A stretch of DNA of 64,000 nt from NCBI GenBank assembly GCA_028355015.1, contig JAOMRN010000001.1:186001-250000 (forward strand), written 5' to 3'. Positions 14,643 to 23,455 of this stretch are shown here, in pieces (position 1 is the first letter of the stretch; each line of letters begins with the position of its first letter). The DNA is from MGIIb-O2 sp002494975 (GTDB lineage: Archaea; Thermoplasmatota; Poseidoniia; Poseidoniales; Thalassarchaeaceae). The translations under genes were made by a program, and so were the position numbers. The notes beneath the pieces were generated by a model. The model was not told the DNA's origin and did not search any database. It saw only the letters and a list, made by a program, of their open reading frames with translations.

Positions 14643-16341
14643 TTTGTTCACCATTTTTATTTTGTTCAATTAAATCACAGAAATATTCGAATCTTGCTTC
14701 CATATCCATTTCCTGCAATATTTCATCTATCATCCCATTAGAACACTCTTGTTGCTGTTGTTCAAATTCATGTTGCTGTCTTTGTATTTCTAAGTCATTT
14801 TCATATTCTTCAATTGCCCTCTCCATATTTTCATCCATTTCATGATGTCCATGCATTGATTCTAGTCCTGCATGATAATCATGTTCAACTACTGACCAAT
14901 AATTATAATCTTTCAATATTGATGTATTCTCATCTATTGCATTCAAGAAGAAGTCTAATGTGAATATATAATTCCTAGATACTACATCGTTGTGTAATGC
15001 TAGTACGTAACCTACTGCTATATCGCCGAATGGTAACTCATGATCATCCATTAAAGGATCTATACACAGATCTAATCCTTTATGTTCTACGTCATCTATA
15101 TCCGTGATACTTTGTATGGCGTCTACTTTCAATTTATTAGATTCATCAGAAGATATAACATAGTTTATACCAGAAATCCCTTGAACTTTTAATCCAGATT
15201 TTTCGCTGCTATAGTCAATTGGAATTAATGATGATTTATCTCCTAATTTCTCAATTTCATTATGCAATAATCTTGCAGATCGTATCTGTCTAAGGCTAGG
15301 TTTCCATAGTTCTAATTCTTTGGTCCAGTTCATCAATAGTCCTTGTATGAATTCTGATCCCTGACTTCTATTTGGCAATAGTGCACATGCCATTAATTTC
15401 CTCCAATCTCTAGGGTCATTACCAAGTGAACATGTTGAAGGTTTATTTCTATCAATTACCAGTATCTTCAATCTATGATTTTGAGTTACTAATATAGGGG
15501 AACTTTTACATTGATATTCTTCAATATAATTCTCCTTCCCATAATATATATCAGTCCATAATTCTCCGATTATTCCAAAATTTTCATCTTCCATTAGTGT
15601 AATATTTTCTCTTATTATTTCAGAAGGTGCTCTAGTGTCTCCTTCTTCTCTACACTTTCTTTCAATGAATTCTAAGAACGGCGGAACTCTTGAAGGATTC
15701 ATATAATGACCTGGTGGGACTTTCATTGGATAGTCAATACCTCTCCATGAGTTTTCTTTGATCCACCGACCCCATTCTTCTTCGTTATTTCCAAAGTAAT
15801 TTTTATCTGGCAGAGTGGTGGTAATACAATCTAATAATAAAATAAAATCACTCCAATTTTTAATTGAATTTATCCTGAGTGAGTTAGATAGCCATTCTGC
15901 GATATCGAGAATAGGTATGTTACGAGCCAATCTGTATCTTCCTATGAATATTTTTTGATTCTTCTCGATAGATAGGGAGGTGCCGTCTGGAAAATAATAA
16001 TTACCTGGGCGTAGAATATTGAATCTCCTCCAATAGTCTACTAGTTCATCCCATTCTGTAGACTCATAAGTCCAATGTGCTATTGAATTCTTACGTTTGG
16101 ATTTAAGAATTGGGGGGATCGATACGGGTACCTCAACCTCTTGTACTAAATGTCGAATCCTTTGTTCAATCTTAAGTCCTCTACCTGGTTTCAGAAATAT
16201 ATTGATTTCTTTATTCCTTTTCTCTGATAAGAATGGCCTGACATCTGTCCCCATGAATTCAGATGATAACATTAGACAGCCTGAACATAATTCTAATTCG
16301 TTAGGGATTTTTCCTGCACACCATTTGCAATACTTAGTCAT
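14635..16341 (-). CDS. Zinc-ribbon protein of unknown function, paralog A
   Basis: A 568-aa soluble protein beginning with a CKWC-x10-CSGC zinc ribbon. Shared with paralog B: YYFPDGTSLS near residue 115, an ISGINYVI strand, and the block GDIAVGYVLALHND followed by SRNYIFTLDFFLNAI near residue 437. The end is acidic and Gln/His-rich (MHGHHEMDENM, then QRQQHEFEQQQQE), unlike the basic tail of B. ATG 16341 is chosen because a TATA box lies 26 bases upstream, giving a leaderless mRNA; a TTG 11 codons earlier is less likely. It is the first gene of an A-B operon. Function unknown. Confidence 0.7.
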   Translation of the reverse strand: MTKYCKWCAGKIPNELELCSGCLMLSSEFMGTDVRPFLSEKRNKEINIFLKPGRGLKIEQRIRHLVQEVEVPVSIPPILKSKRKNSIAHWTYESTEWDELVDYWRRFNILRPGNYYFPDGTSLSIEKNQKIFIGRYRLARNIPILDIAEWLSNSLRINSIKNWSDFILLLDCITTTLPDKNYFGNNEEEWGRWIKENSWRGIDYPMKVPPGHYMNPSRVPPFLEFIERKCREEGDTRAPSEIIRENITLMEDENFGIIGELWTDIYYGKENYIEEYQCKSSPILVTQNHRLKILVIDRNKPSTCSLGNDPRDWRKLMACALLPNRSQGSEFIQGLLMNWTKELELWKPSLRQIRSARLLHNEIEKLGDKSSLIPIDYSSEKSGLKVQGISGINYVISSDESNKLKVDAIQSITDIDDVEHKGLDLCIDPLMDDHELPFGDIAVGYVLALHNDVVSRNYIFTLDFFLNAIDENTSILKDYNYWSVVEHDYHAGLESMHGHHEMDENMERAIEEYENDLEIQRQQHEFEQQQQECSNGMIDEILQEMDMEARFEYFCDLIEQNKNGEQNE

Positions 16342-16363
16342 CAAATGAATATTGTTCCGACAG

Positions 16364-16371
16364 ATTATAAA
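16364..16371 (-). promoter_or_regulatory. TATA box of the paralog A/B operon
   Basis: On the minus strand the sequence GTTTATAAT lies here, centred 26 bases from the ATG at 16341. This supports a leaderless transcript for the zinc-ribbon pair. Confidence 0.5.
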
Positions 16372-16443
16372 CAATTCAAAAAACAGTTACATTTACATCT
16401 ATCCGGGTAAGTATTGAATAGATATGATTTATTCGGGAGAATT

Positions 16444-16905
16444 ATGACAACCGGAGTTATGTGTTGCCCTCGTGACGGTAGCCCTCTAATATCTCCAGAT
16501 AATGCTTCAAAGTCTGTATTTTCACGAAATGGAATTTCACATTGTCCTAATTGTTCAGGTCTTGCACTAAATCCCGAGGCAGCCTATTCTGAAATCTGTA
16601 GTCAAAAATTAGATGCAATTCATGATGGATTCGAAGATGAGGGAATTCCTGTAGATATCTGCTGTCCATTCTGTCAGACAGGTATGAAAGTTCGAGACTT
16701 TGCATTCAGAAAAATAGATGGTACTCTTACTGAATTAATTGAAATAGATGGCTGTCCGAATTGTGCATCCATTTGGCTTGATGCTGGCGAGCTTCAACGC
16801 TTATCACCTCCAAGCGGTAATACTGATGCGAACCCCTCTTCCGAAGCTGGAGCACTCGCTATAGTTCTTGATTTGTTATTACACCTTCCACTAGTTTTTG
16901 TATAA
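16444..16905 (+). CDS. Double zinc-ribbon (zf-TFIIB-like) protein
   Basis: A 153-aa protein with two zinc-ribbon units. The first has CPRDGSPL then CPNCSGLALN; the second has CPFCQTGMKV then GCPNCASIWLDAGEL, the hallmark of the zf-TFIIB domain (CPxC ... CPxCxGxWLDxGEL). The C-terminal 25 residues are hydrophobic (LAIVLDLLLHLPLVFV) and may associate with the membrane. ATG 16444 follows GGGAGA; a TTG at 16414 is less likely. It is divergent from the paralog A gene. Proteins of this type occur alone or fused to membrane segments, and their function is unknown. Confidence 0.75.
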   Translation: MTTGVMCCPRDGSPLISPDNASKSVFSRNGISHCPNCSGLALNPEAAYSEICSQKLDAIHDGFEDEGIPVDICCPFCQTGMKVRDFAFRKIDGTLTELIEIDGCPNCASIWLDAGELQRLSPPSGNTDANPSSEAGALAIVLDLLLHLPLVFV

Positions 16906-16943
16906 TTTTAATCTAGGAATTCAGATAGTATAGGTCGTTATTC

Positions 16944-17768
16944 ATGGTTGAAGATGAGGGTGATTGGTGGGATAATAAAAACCCAGATGAAAAAACATCA
17001 TCCTCTGTATCTCAGAATATTTTTACTGGCAACGTAGGCACCATATCTAGTCCATCTCCTGATATCTCGATTGCGCCAAATGATCCGAATAAATTTATTA
17101 TGTCTCAATTCCTTATAGGTCTATTACTAATCCCTATTTTCGCTGGTTTCATCACATCTGTTGTAACTATGTCAGCCGAAAGAGCTGGTGACGACACCTA
17201 TTATGGTGATAGTTATTATTTTTCTGGATTTGATAATTCCTATACAACTATTATTTCAGATAAAGAATACTATGCATGGGATGCATATTTTAAAATCCCT
17301 GATATTGATGTTTCAGAAATACAAGAAAAAGATTATTGGTTACACACAGAATTCAGCGCTTCGGAATCTTGGGGATATTGCTACTTCGATATGGATATTT
17401 TAGATAATAATAACTTGATACAATCAGATGATGGAAGTTACTGGTACTCTATGTCATGTTGGGGGGATATGGAAGGGTATGATGTGCTTTTAAGAATAGA
17501 AGAACAAACTTTCACTTATGCTATAGATCAGGATGTACAGCCTAGATACGCGAGTGTTGATGGTGACCGCGATATTAGTGGTGTTGGAATATTGCTACAA
17601 CTACTTCCAATTCTAATTGTTTTATTCTACATTGGCACTATAGTTTGGAGTTTCATATCTAAGAGGAAATCTTTAGGTTTTGGTTTAATTGGGGGAATTA
17701 TAATTGCTCCAATTTCTTTCTGCTTTTCTATGATTTTCCTTTCTTTCATCTATTGGAACAATTTTTAA
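16944..17768 (+). CDS. Membrane protein of unknown function, 274 aa
   Basis: An acidic, Ser-rich cytoplasmic N-terminus (about 50 residues) is followed by one hydrophobic segment at about 52-74. A loop of about 130 residues rich in Tyr, Trp and Asp with two or three Cys comes next, then two hydrophobic segments near the C-terminus (about 213-235 and 242-270). The loop is probably extracytoplasmic. No motif recognised. It starts 38 bases after the zinc-ribbon gene and probably shares its promoter. Confidence 0.65.
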   Translation: MVEDEGDWWDNKNPDEKTSSSVSQNIFTGNVGTISSPSPDISIAPNDPNKFIMSQFLIGLLLIPIFAGFITSVVTMSAERAGDDTYYGDSYYFSGFDNSYTTIISDKEYYAWDAYFKIPDIDVSEIQEKDYWLHTEFSASESWGYCYFDMDILDNNNLIQSDDGSYWYSMSCWGDMEGYDVLLRIEEQTFTYAIDQDVQPRYASVDGDRDISGVGILLQLLPILIVLFYIGTIVWSFISKRKSLGFGLIGGIIIAPISFCFSMIFLSFIYWNNF

Positions 17769-18392
17769 TTAAATAACTCCTGCAATCATAAGCCCTGCAA
17801 AGACAAACATCAATACTCCCATTGCCCCATCTATGATGTGTGATACAGATCTTAATTTCTCTACACGATCTCCAGTTGTTAGTACCAATGCTACGGTTAC
17901 GTACCAAGTCCCATCTATTGTCATCCCTAATGCCCCCATACCAAGAAGTGTTTCAATACTTACATTATCTTCGATAAATGGGGTATAAAGTGCTAACATC
18001 CAAGCAAGAATCTTTGGATTTAGTAACGCTATAGAGAAACCCTGGATGAATCCTTGTTTATTCATCGAATCTTGATGGCTTTCATCGAGAGATTTCGATG
18101 GCCCCATTCTTGCATGTTTGAGAAATGTATATCCAAGCCAAATTAGAATACATACTCCTGCCCATTTTAGCCATATTTCAGCAGTTTCATGAATGGAAAT
18201 TGCAGTAGCAAATGCTCCCGCTGCAAGAAATGCATAAATCCCGAAACCTATACCATGTCCGATTCCAGTCATTACCCCTTGTGATCTTCCTCCTGCCAAG
18301 GTATTACGCAGGATTACTGCTAGAGATGGACCAGGGCTCATTGCACCTAAACTGAAGACTGTCGCCAGAGCTAACCATGCTTCAGGCGTCAT
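17769..18392 (-). CDS. LysE/RhtB-family amino-acid exporter
   Basis: A 207-aa inner-membrane transporter with about six hydrophobic segments. The family signature GAMSPGPSLAVILRNTLAGGR is at residues 15-35, and GIGHGIGFGIYAFLAAG follows. The family exports amino acids such as lysine, threonine or homoserine lactones; the substrate here is unknown. ATG 18392 is preferred. A TTG at 18410 would overlap the acyl-CoA ligase stop. It is the second gene after fadD on the minus strand. Its stop directly abuts the stop of the convergent 16944 gene. Confidence 0.9.
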   Translation of the reverse strand: MTPEAWLALATVFSLGAMSPGPSLAVILRNTLAGGRSQGVMTGIGHGIGFGIYAFLAAGAFATAISIHETAEIWLKWAGVCILIWLGYTFLKHARMGPSKSLDESHQDSMNKQGFIQGFSIALLNPKILAWMLALYTPFIEDNVSIETLLGMGALGMTIDGTWYVTVALVLTTGDRVEKLRSVSHIIDGAMGVLMFVFAGLMIAGVI

Positions 18393-18406
18393 TATGTAAC
18401 CGACCT

Positions 18407-20212
18407 TCAAGCGCCTTCATACATAGATTCAATTTCACTAGCCCAATTCTCTCTGATTTGTATTCTTCTAATCTTCAAAGTAGGAGTTAGTTCCCCGAAA
18501 TCTACATTTAAATCTCTAGGCAATATAGTGAATTTCTTAATCTGTTCTGGATTGCTAAATTGTCCATTTAGCCTGCTTACTTCAACTTGCATTTCATTAA
18601 ATATTTCTTCACTGTCTGTATAATCTGATAGCGTTTTTCCAAAACTCTCTAGAGTAGTAATCTGTACTGCTGGATCCTTTGGTATTTTAGCTGGGTCCAT
18701 TCCATGTTTATCTCTCAGAATAGCACCAACATCTAAAGTAAATAATGCACTACAATATTTTCTCCCATCCCCAATAAGCATGCACTGAGAAACCATTGGT
18801 ATTGATTTCATGGTTTCTTCAATAACTAAAGGTGCTATATTTTTCCCACCAGAACTCACGTATAATTCTTTGATTCGTCCGGTGATTTTAACGTATCCAT
18901 CTGAATCAATTTCCCCCTTATCTCCAGAATGTAACCATCCATCTGCGTCAATTGTATCTGCAGTTGCTTCAGGATTCTTGTAGTAACCTTTCATAACATG
19001 TCTTCCTCTAAATAATATTTCTCCTGTATCAGAAATCATAAGTTCTGTTCCAGAAAATGGTTTCCCTACTGTCCCGAATTTATGGTTTTTCTTGTAACCT
19101 AGACTTGCACCTGCTGTAGTCTCAGTCATCCCATACCCTTCGTAAAGTGGAATATCTAGTGTATGGAATAGTTTGAGGATATCTGGATTTATTGGTGCTG
19201 CCCCTGTAATCGCATATACACAATTAGACATACCAATAGCTTCCTTTGCCTTTTTCTTGATTATTCCACCTAGTAATGGGACTTTAGCCAGTTTAATCTT
19301 ACCTCCTAATTTAGCAACTAAGTTACTGTATACTTTTTCATAAATTCTAGGGACTCCAATAAATAAGTGCGGCTGTACTTCTTTGGCATAATCTATGACA
19401 TTCAACGGTGCATCTACAACTGTCATGTGTAGTCCCCATCGAATATGCGCATGACAATCTACTAGTTGACCGAAAACGTGTGCACAAGGGAGCCAAGATA
19501 CATACCCCCATCCTCTTTCAAACTCCTGTAATTTCCAAACTTCTGCCAATTCAAAATCAATATTGTCGTGACTCAATTCTACTCCTTTGGGATTACCAGT
19601 AGTGCCAGAGGTATAAATTAGAGAAAATGTGTCTTCAGGAGTAATATTCCCCACTCTTTTCTCGATCTCTGAATATTCAACATCTGCTCCTTTCTGTATA
19701 AAATCAGTCCAAGACATACATTTAGGATGTTCTGGCATATCTACGCCATCCATTACCACTACAGTTTCTACTTTGGTTAATTTGTCCATTATTTCATGCA
19801 GCCTATATGCACACATTTTCTTTTTATTACCTCCGTCCATTGGATTATCTCCAACAAAAACAACCTTTGAATCCGAATTTCCAACTACCCATTCTACTTC
19901 TTCTGGTGAGCAAGTATGGTAAACACCGACTGCTGCTCCATTACACATATTTGCAGCGTGATAAGAAGTATACCATTCTACTCTGTTATATGAATAAATA
20001 CTTAATTTATCGCCTTCTTCAAAACCCATTGCAATTAATGACTTTGCCACTGAAGCGGTTTGATCATGAAATTCACTCCAACTAATATGATTCATATTTC
20101 CATCAGAATCCTTCGTAGAAATTGCTTTTTCATTTCCATGATTCTTCGCGTTCGCCATCAGATATTCGGGAGTAGTCATAGCAGACATGGGACTTGACAG
20201 TCGTTGTTTCAT
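18407..20212 (-). CDS. fadD: Long-chain fatty-acid-CoA ligase (AMP-forming)
   Basis: A 601-aa acyl-adenylate synthetase that activates fatty acids for beta-oxidation or lipid use. The ATP-binding P-loop is LIYTSGTTGNPKGVELSH. The A5 motif is YGMTETTAG, the hinge region has WLHSGDKGEIDSDGYVKI, and GRIKELYVSSGGKNIAP is the A8 motif. The N-terminus and length match eukaryote- and FadD15-type long-chain ligases. A typical C-terminal Lys region is present (GELTPTLKIRR). It is the first gene of a pair with the LysE-family exporter. Confidence 0.93.
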   Translation of the reverse strand: MKQRLSSPMSAMTTPEYLMANAKNHGNEKAISTKDSDGNMNHISWSEFHDQTASVAKSLIAMGFEEGDKLSIYSYNRVEWYTSYHAANMCNGAAVGVYHTCSPEEVEWVVGNSDSKVVFVGDNPMDGGNKKKMCAYRLHEIMDKLTKVETVVVMDGVDMPEHPKCMSWTDFIQKGADVEYSEIEKRVGNITPEDTFSLIYTSGTTGNPKGVELSHDNIDFELAEVWKLQEFERGWGYVSWLPCAHVFGQLVDCHAHIRWGLHMTVVDAPLNVIDYAKEVQPHLFIGVPRIYEKVYSNLVAKLGGKIKLAKVPLLGGIIKKKAKEAIGMSNCVYAITGAAPINPDILKLFHTLDIPLYEGYGMTETTAGASLGYKKNHKFGTVGKPFSGTELMISDTGEILFRGRHVMKGYYKNPEATADTIDADGWLHSGDKGEIDSDGYVKITGRIKELYVSSGGKNIAPLVIEETMKSIPMVSQCMLIGDGRKYCSALFTLDVGAILRDKHGMDPAKIPKDPAVQITTLESFGKTLSDYTDSEEIFNEMQVEVSRLNGQFSNPEQIKKFTILPRDLNVDFGELTPTLKIRRIQIRENWASEIESMYEGA

Positions 20213-20276
20213 CTTAATTGTTTACCAGTGTAATAATTGACACTTAGTATGATTAAGTACACTCAAATCTTTGATT

Positions 20277-21008
20277 TCAAGGTAGAACTGATCTAATATT
20301 TTCTCTCCAATCTTTTCCTTTATTGCGATTAGCCAAAGGTGATGCAGGTGAAGGGTGCCAACAACTTACAATCTCTACATTCATACCCTTTAGTGCTTGA
20401 TTAGCTCTTTTTTCAGCATATTTCCCAACACCTATTACTCTCTTGATATTCATTATTTCTACAACTTCTTTCAAATGTTGATCACATCTTTGTATCAATT
20501 CTTTGACAGATTCTCCAGATATCTTATCAGGAGTGATATTAGTAGCTCTATCTCCATTGAATAACATCAACGGGCAGTGATTTACAACGAATATATTAGA
20601 AAATATATTTTCAGCGCCGCCATAGTGTTTTTCTAGTAAATTCCATAGCCTTGTCCCTGACACTTCTTCTTTATGCCATTTTAATCCCTTAACAGGTCTT
20701 TTAGGATGTAAATTACGTGGCTGTTTGACTTCGAGATCTCTGATATTTAGTAAATCTCTAACTACTTTTGTAGCCGAAAAAGGAATACCCATTTGCCCCA
20801 TACCATGTGGTCCAGGGTTCATGCCTAAAATGAGTGTTTTCGCTCCCTTTCCCCCTCCTAATTCTATGAATGCTTTATGCGGTTCCCATGCATAAATTAG
20901 AGGATTATAGACGCAATCTATTTTTCCATCGTCAACTAATTTTTTTCCAATTAAATCTACGTCATCTCTCAGTCTCGCTGCTGCTTGAGTAAGTTCCTCA
21001 ATTACCAT
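20277..21008 (-). CDS. SMUG1-like uracil-DNA glycosylase
   Basis: A 243-aa member of the uracil-DNA glycosylase superfamily, SMUG branch. Motif 1 is GMNPGPHGMGQMGIPF, with the Asn used for catalysis, and motif 2 is HPSPASPLANR, with the catalytic His and the intercalating region. The protein removes uracil or oxidised pyrimidines from DNA. SMUG1 is best known from animals and some bacteria, so its presence in an archaeon is notable. It starts 8 bases downstream of the YbaK gene, in the same operon. Confidence 0.9.
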   Translation of the reverse strand: MVIEELTQAAARLRDDVDLIGKKLVDDGKIDCVYNPLIYAWEPHKAFIELGGGKGAKTLILGMNPGPHGMGQMGIPFSATKVVRDLLNIRDLEVKQPRNLHPKRPVKGLKWHKEEVSGTRLWNLLEKHYGGAENIFSNIFVVNHCPLMLFNGDRATNITPDKISGESVKELIQRCDQHLKEVVEIMNIKRVIGVGKYAEKRANQALKGMNVEIVSCWHPSPASPLANRNKGKDWRENIRSVLP

Positions 21009-21015
21009 GATATCA

Positions 21016-21480
21016 CTATTGTTTTACGTCTCTAACGGAAGCTCCCGTAATTTGTTTTAGATTTTCAGGAGTTATAGGGAATACTGTATCAGCAGTGCCA
21101 CCAGCGCCCCAAATTAATTCATAATTAAAAAGATCTTCATCCATTATGATTTTAGTATTTTTCAAATGCCCAAAAGGGGGCACTCCACCTATGGCATATC
21201 CAGTATTATCTAGGACGTATTCTGGGGATGCTTGCCCTGGCTTGTAACCCAGTATCTTCTTTAGTTTCTTTTTACGATCGACTCTATTTGAACCAGATGT
21301 AATCACAACAATAGCTTCATTTTCACCCCTGAAAACAATTGATTTGGCAATATGTGATATGTCACAACCTAATTGATATGCAGCATCTGCAGAAGTCCTA
21401 GTCCCTTCTTCATATTTTCTCGGTTCAGCAATATAATTGATTTTTTCACACTGCCCCATCCATATCTGATGGCCGTCCAT
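21016..21480 (-). CDS. YbaK/ProX-type aminoacyl-tRNA deacylase
   Basis: A 154-aa stand-alone editing domain that hydrolyses mischarged tRNA, usually Ala- or Cys-tRNA(Pro). Family features: SIVFRGENEAIVVITSGSNRVD with the conserved Lys region after it (RKKKLKKILG), then IGGVPPFGHL, the YbaK GGxPPxG signature, and a WGAGGTADTVFPITPENL segment near the end. The length is normal. It is the first gene of a two-gene operon with the SMUG-like glycosylase. Confidence 0.92.
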   Translation of the reverse strand: MDGHQIWMGQCEKINYIAEPRKYEEGTRTSADAAYQLGCDISHIAKSIVFRGENEAIVVITSGSNRVDRKKKLKKILGYKPGQASPEYVLDNTGYAIGGVPPFGHLKNTKIIMDEDLFNYELIWGAGGTADTVFPITPENLKQITGASVRDVKQ

Positions 21481-21562
21481 ATTTACAGGTGTAAGGTTTC
21501 AGAATAAAAGTTGTTTCTACTTCCGCATGGTTGATGACCCATAGTATAGCGCGAGAGAACTA

Positions 21563-22978
21563 ATGGATTGGCCGATTGGTCCTTATGGGACTTCTATGGG
21601 TGCTTTACTGCTACTCACATTACCAATACATTTTTTATTAACACGTGACGAAAAAGATCGTAGGGTTTCACTTAGAGAACTACCTCGAGAAATACGCGAA
21701 AAGGGCTATTGGTGGCATATTTCGCTTTATGTTCTTATGTTTTTATACAAAGCAGTGATTGACTATCATAATGAACCTATGAAAGATAAAGTAGGGGGTT
21801 TTACTCATTGGATTTATTCAATTGAAGGTGATTGGACTAATAATATCCAAGAGTACTTTTTGAATGACACACTCACAAACCTTCTTTCAGGGCATTATTT
21901 ATTCATGTATTTATTCATGATTTGGTTCTCTCCAATATACTATATCTTATGTCGTGATGAAATTATGGCAGATAAAGCGGCTCTGAATTATTTTATAATT
22001 TATGTTCTCAGTGTTCCGTTGTACTTATTTTTCAATGTGGAAGTTACTTCCACATATATTGCAGATATGGATGCACTCCTGTATCATGATTCATTCACAC
22101 TATTTTTCTTCATAGATAATGACCCAATGGATAATGCGATACCAAGTTTACATGTGGGTTTACCTATCAGTCTATTGATAATAAATAGATTACATTGTAG
22201 AAAATTAGGAATAAATTTCAATGATTGGCGCCATAAAGAATTTGACCGTTTTGTTTCTATCAATGTCATTATTTATTTATTTTCTATTCAGTATCTCGGG
22301 ATACATTGGTTTATCGATATTATACCAGGGATTTTCCTTGCAATAATTACTTCTTCGTTTGTTCATTCCGTTCAGCCCATAATTCGCGCAAGAAATGAAA
22401 ATGGTTATTCTTCATTGTTACCAAATAGGAATCAGTTAGTTGCCTCATTAATTACTGTAATTATTTGTTCTACTTGGTTACTTGCAGGAGTAGTAGATGG
22501 TCCCGGAACAGATGAAAATGAAGCTAATATGAGGGTGGGTATTGGTGATGTTAATTTAGATACAATAGAAGTACATAGTTTATGGGATCCAGTATTTGTA
22601 GATGTATCTAATGTCGGTGAAAATAATTTAGATATTCTTCTAATACAGAGGAAATATGTTCAACCTCATGTAGAAAAAGGTATTTTTAATTGGGATTCTT
22701 TTGAAGATTCAGGCCAATTTATTTTTCTCCCAAGTAATGAATCAATAGAACTTGAAGTGAATCCAACTACCTTATTTGATGTCTATATTATTCTCGTCAG
22801 AATATCTGAATCCATTGATTTAGATTCAGATGCTCTGGGAGAGGTGCGGATTTCATCTCATTATGTCGATGATAAGTTACTTTGGACTGGTCTATTAGTC
22901 AGTTTACCTGCTTTTATTATAACGGGTATAGTTCTTGAAGGCGCTATTAATTTACGTAGAAATCAAAGTAAATTATAA
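21563..22978 (+). CDS. PAP2-superfamily membrane phosphotransferase or phosphatase
   Basis: A 471-aa polytopic membrane protein. The PAP2/inositolphosphotransferase motifs are AIPSLHVGLPISL (PSLH) at about residue 195 and YLGIHWFIDIIPG (conserved His and Asp) at about 253. These place it near inositol-phosphorylceramide synthase and lipid phosphatase-like enzymes. About seven hydrophobic segments precede an extracytoplasmic domain of roughly 130 residues with Ig-like strands (about 310-440) and a final TM. The last 16 bases overlap the convergent gene. Lipid head-group exchange is likely by family; the substrate is unknown. Confidence 0.8.
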   Translation: MDWPIGPYGTSMGALLLLTLPIHFLLTRDEKDRRVSLRELPREIREKGYWWHISLYVLMFLYKAVIDYHNEPMKDKVGGFTHWIYSIEGDWTNNIQEYFLNDTLTNLLSGHYLFMYLFMIWFSPIYYILCRDEIMADKAALNYFIIYVLSVPLYLFFNVEVTSTYIADMDALLYHDSFTLFFFIDNDPMDNAIPSLHVGLPISLLIINRLHCRKLGINFNDWRHKEFDRFVSINVIIYLFSIQYLGIHWFIDIIPGIFLAIITSSFVHSVQPIIRARNENGYSSLLPNRNQLVASLITVIICSTWLLAGVVDGPGTDENEANMRVGIGDVNLDTIEVHSLWDPVFVDVSNVGENNLDILLIQRKYVQPHVEKGIFNWDSFEDSGQFIFLPSNESIELEVNPTTLFDVYIILVRISESIDLDSDALGEVRISSHYVDDKLLWTGLLVSLPAFIITGIVLEGAINLRRNQSKL

Positions 22979-23370
22979 GCCAAGATTCCGCCAATATATA
23001 GTCCAGACATCGCCCCTAATGCTAACCAAATCCCTATTCGGAATGGTGGGTAATTATACTGCCATATGTATATTGACTGACTTAGCCAAACAAGAAATAC
23101 TACAACTATTCCATAAAACCCGAATAGGAAACGAAATGAAAAAGACAATAAAAGCGTTAATGTATATCCTAAATATAATTCTATTTTATTCCCATATTTT
23201 TGGGGTAGTAGAAAACAACATATCCCCAAAAGTCCTAAAACTATTATCGGCGCTAAAAGATTTTTTTTACTGAAATATTCTATGTCAAATAGATATGGTA
23301 TGAATGACAGTAAAAACCCAATTATTGATGGTAGAGCCACCGGCCATAGTGGAGCAGACTCCCACTTCAT
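22963..23370 (-). CDS. Small four-TM membrane protein
   Basis: A 135-aa, very hydrophobic protein with four predicted membrane helices and no recognisable motif. The loops are basic (LPQKYGNKIE) and the fourth helix is Gly-rich (LGAMSGLYIGGILAYNLL). It overlaps the end of the PAP2 gene by 16 bases and is divergent from the dioxygenase operon. Function unknown. Confidence 0.6.
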   Translation of the reverse strand: MKWESAPLWPVALPSIIGFLLSFIPYLFDIEYFSKKNLLAPIIVLGLLGICCFLLPQKYGNKIELYLGYTLTLLLSFSFRFLFGFYGIVVVFLVWLSQSIYIWQYNYPPFRIGIWLALGAMSGLYIGGILAYNLL

Positions 23371-23392
23371 GTTTTATCGGATTAGTATCTAG

Positions 23393-23400
23393 CATATAAT
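23393..23400 (+). promoter_or_regulatory. Candidate TATA box of the dioxygenase operon
   Basis: CATATAAT, with transcription predicted to begin near 23423. A short palindrome, GGAGAGTCTCC (23437-23447), lies in the resulting leader and includes the Shine-Dalgarno-like GGAG. Confidence 0.4.
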
Positions 23401-23455
23401 ACTCTGAATGGTCCCATGCGTCTCATTCATGAATAAGGAGAGTCTCCGCTACAAT

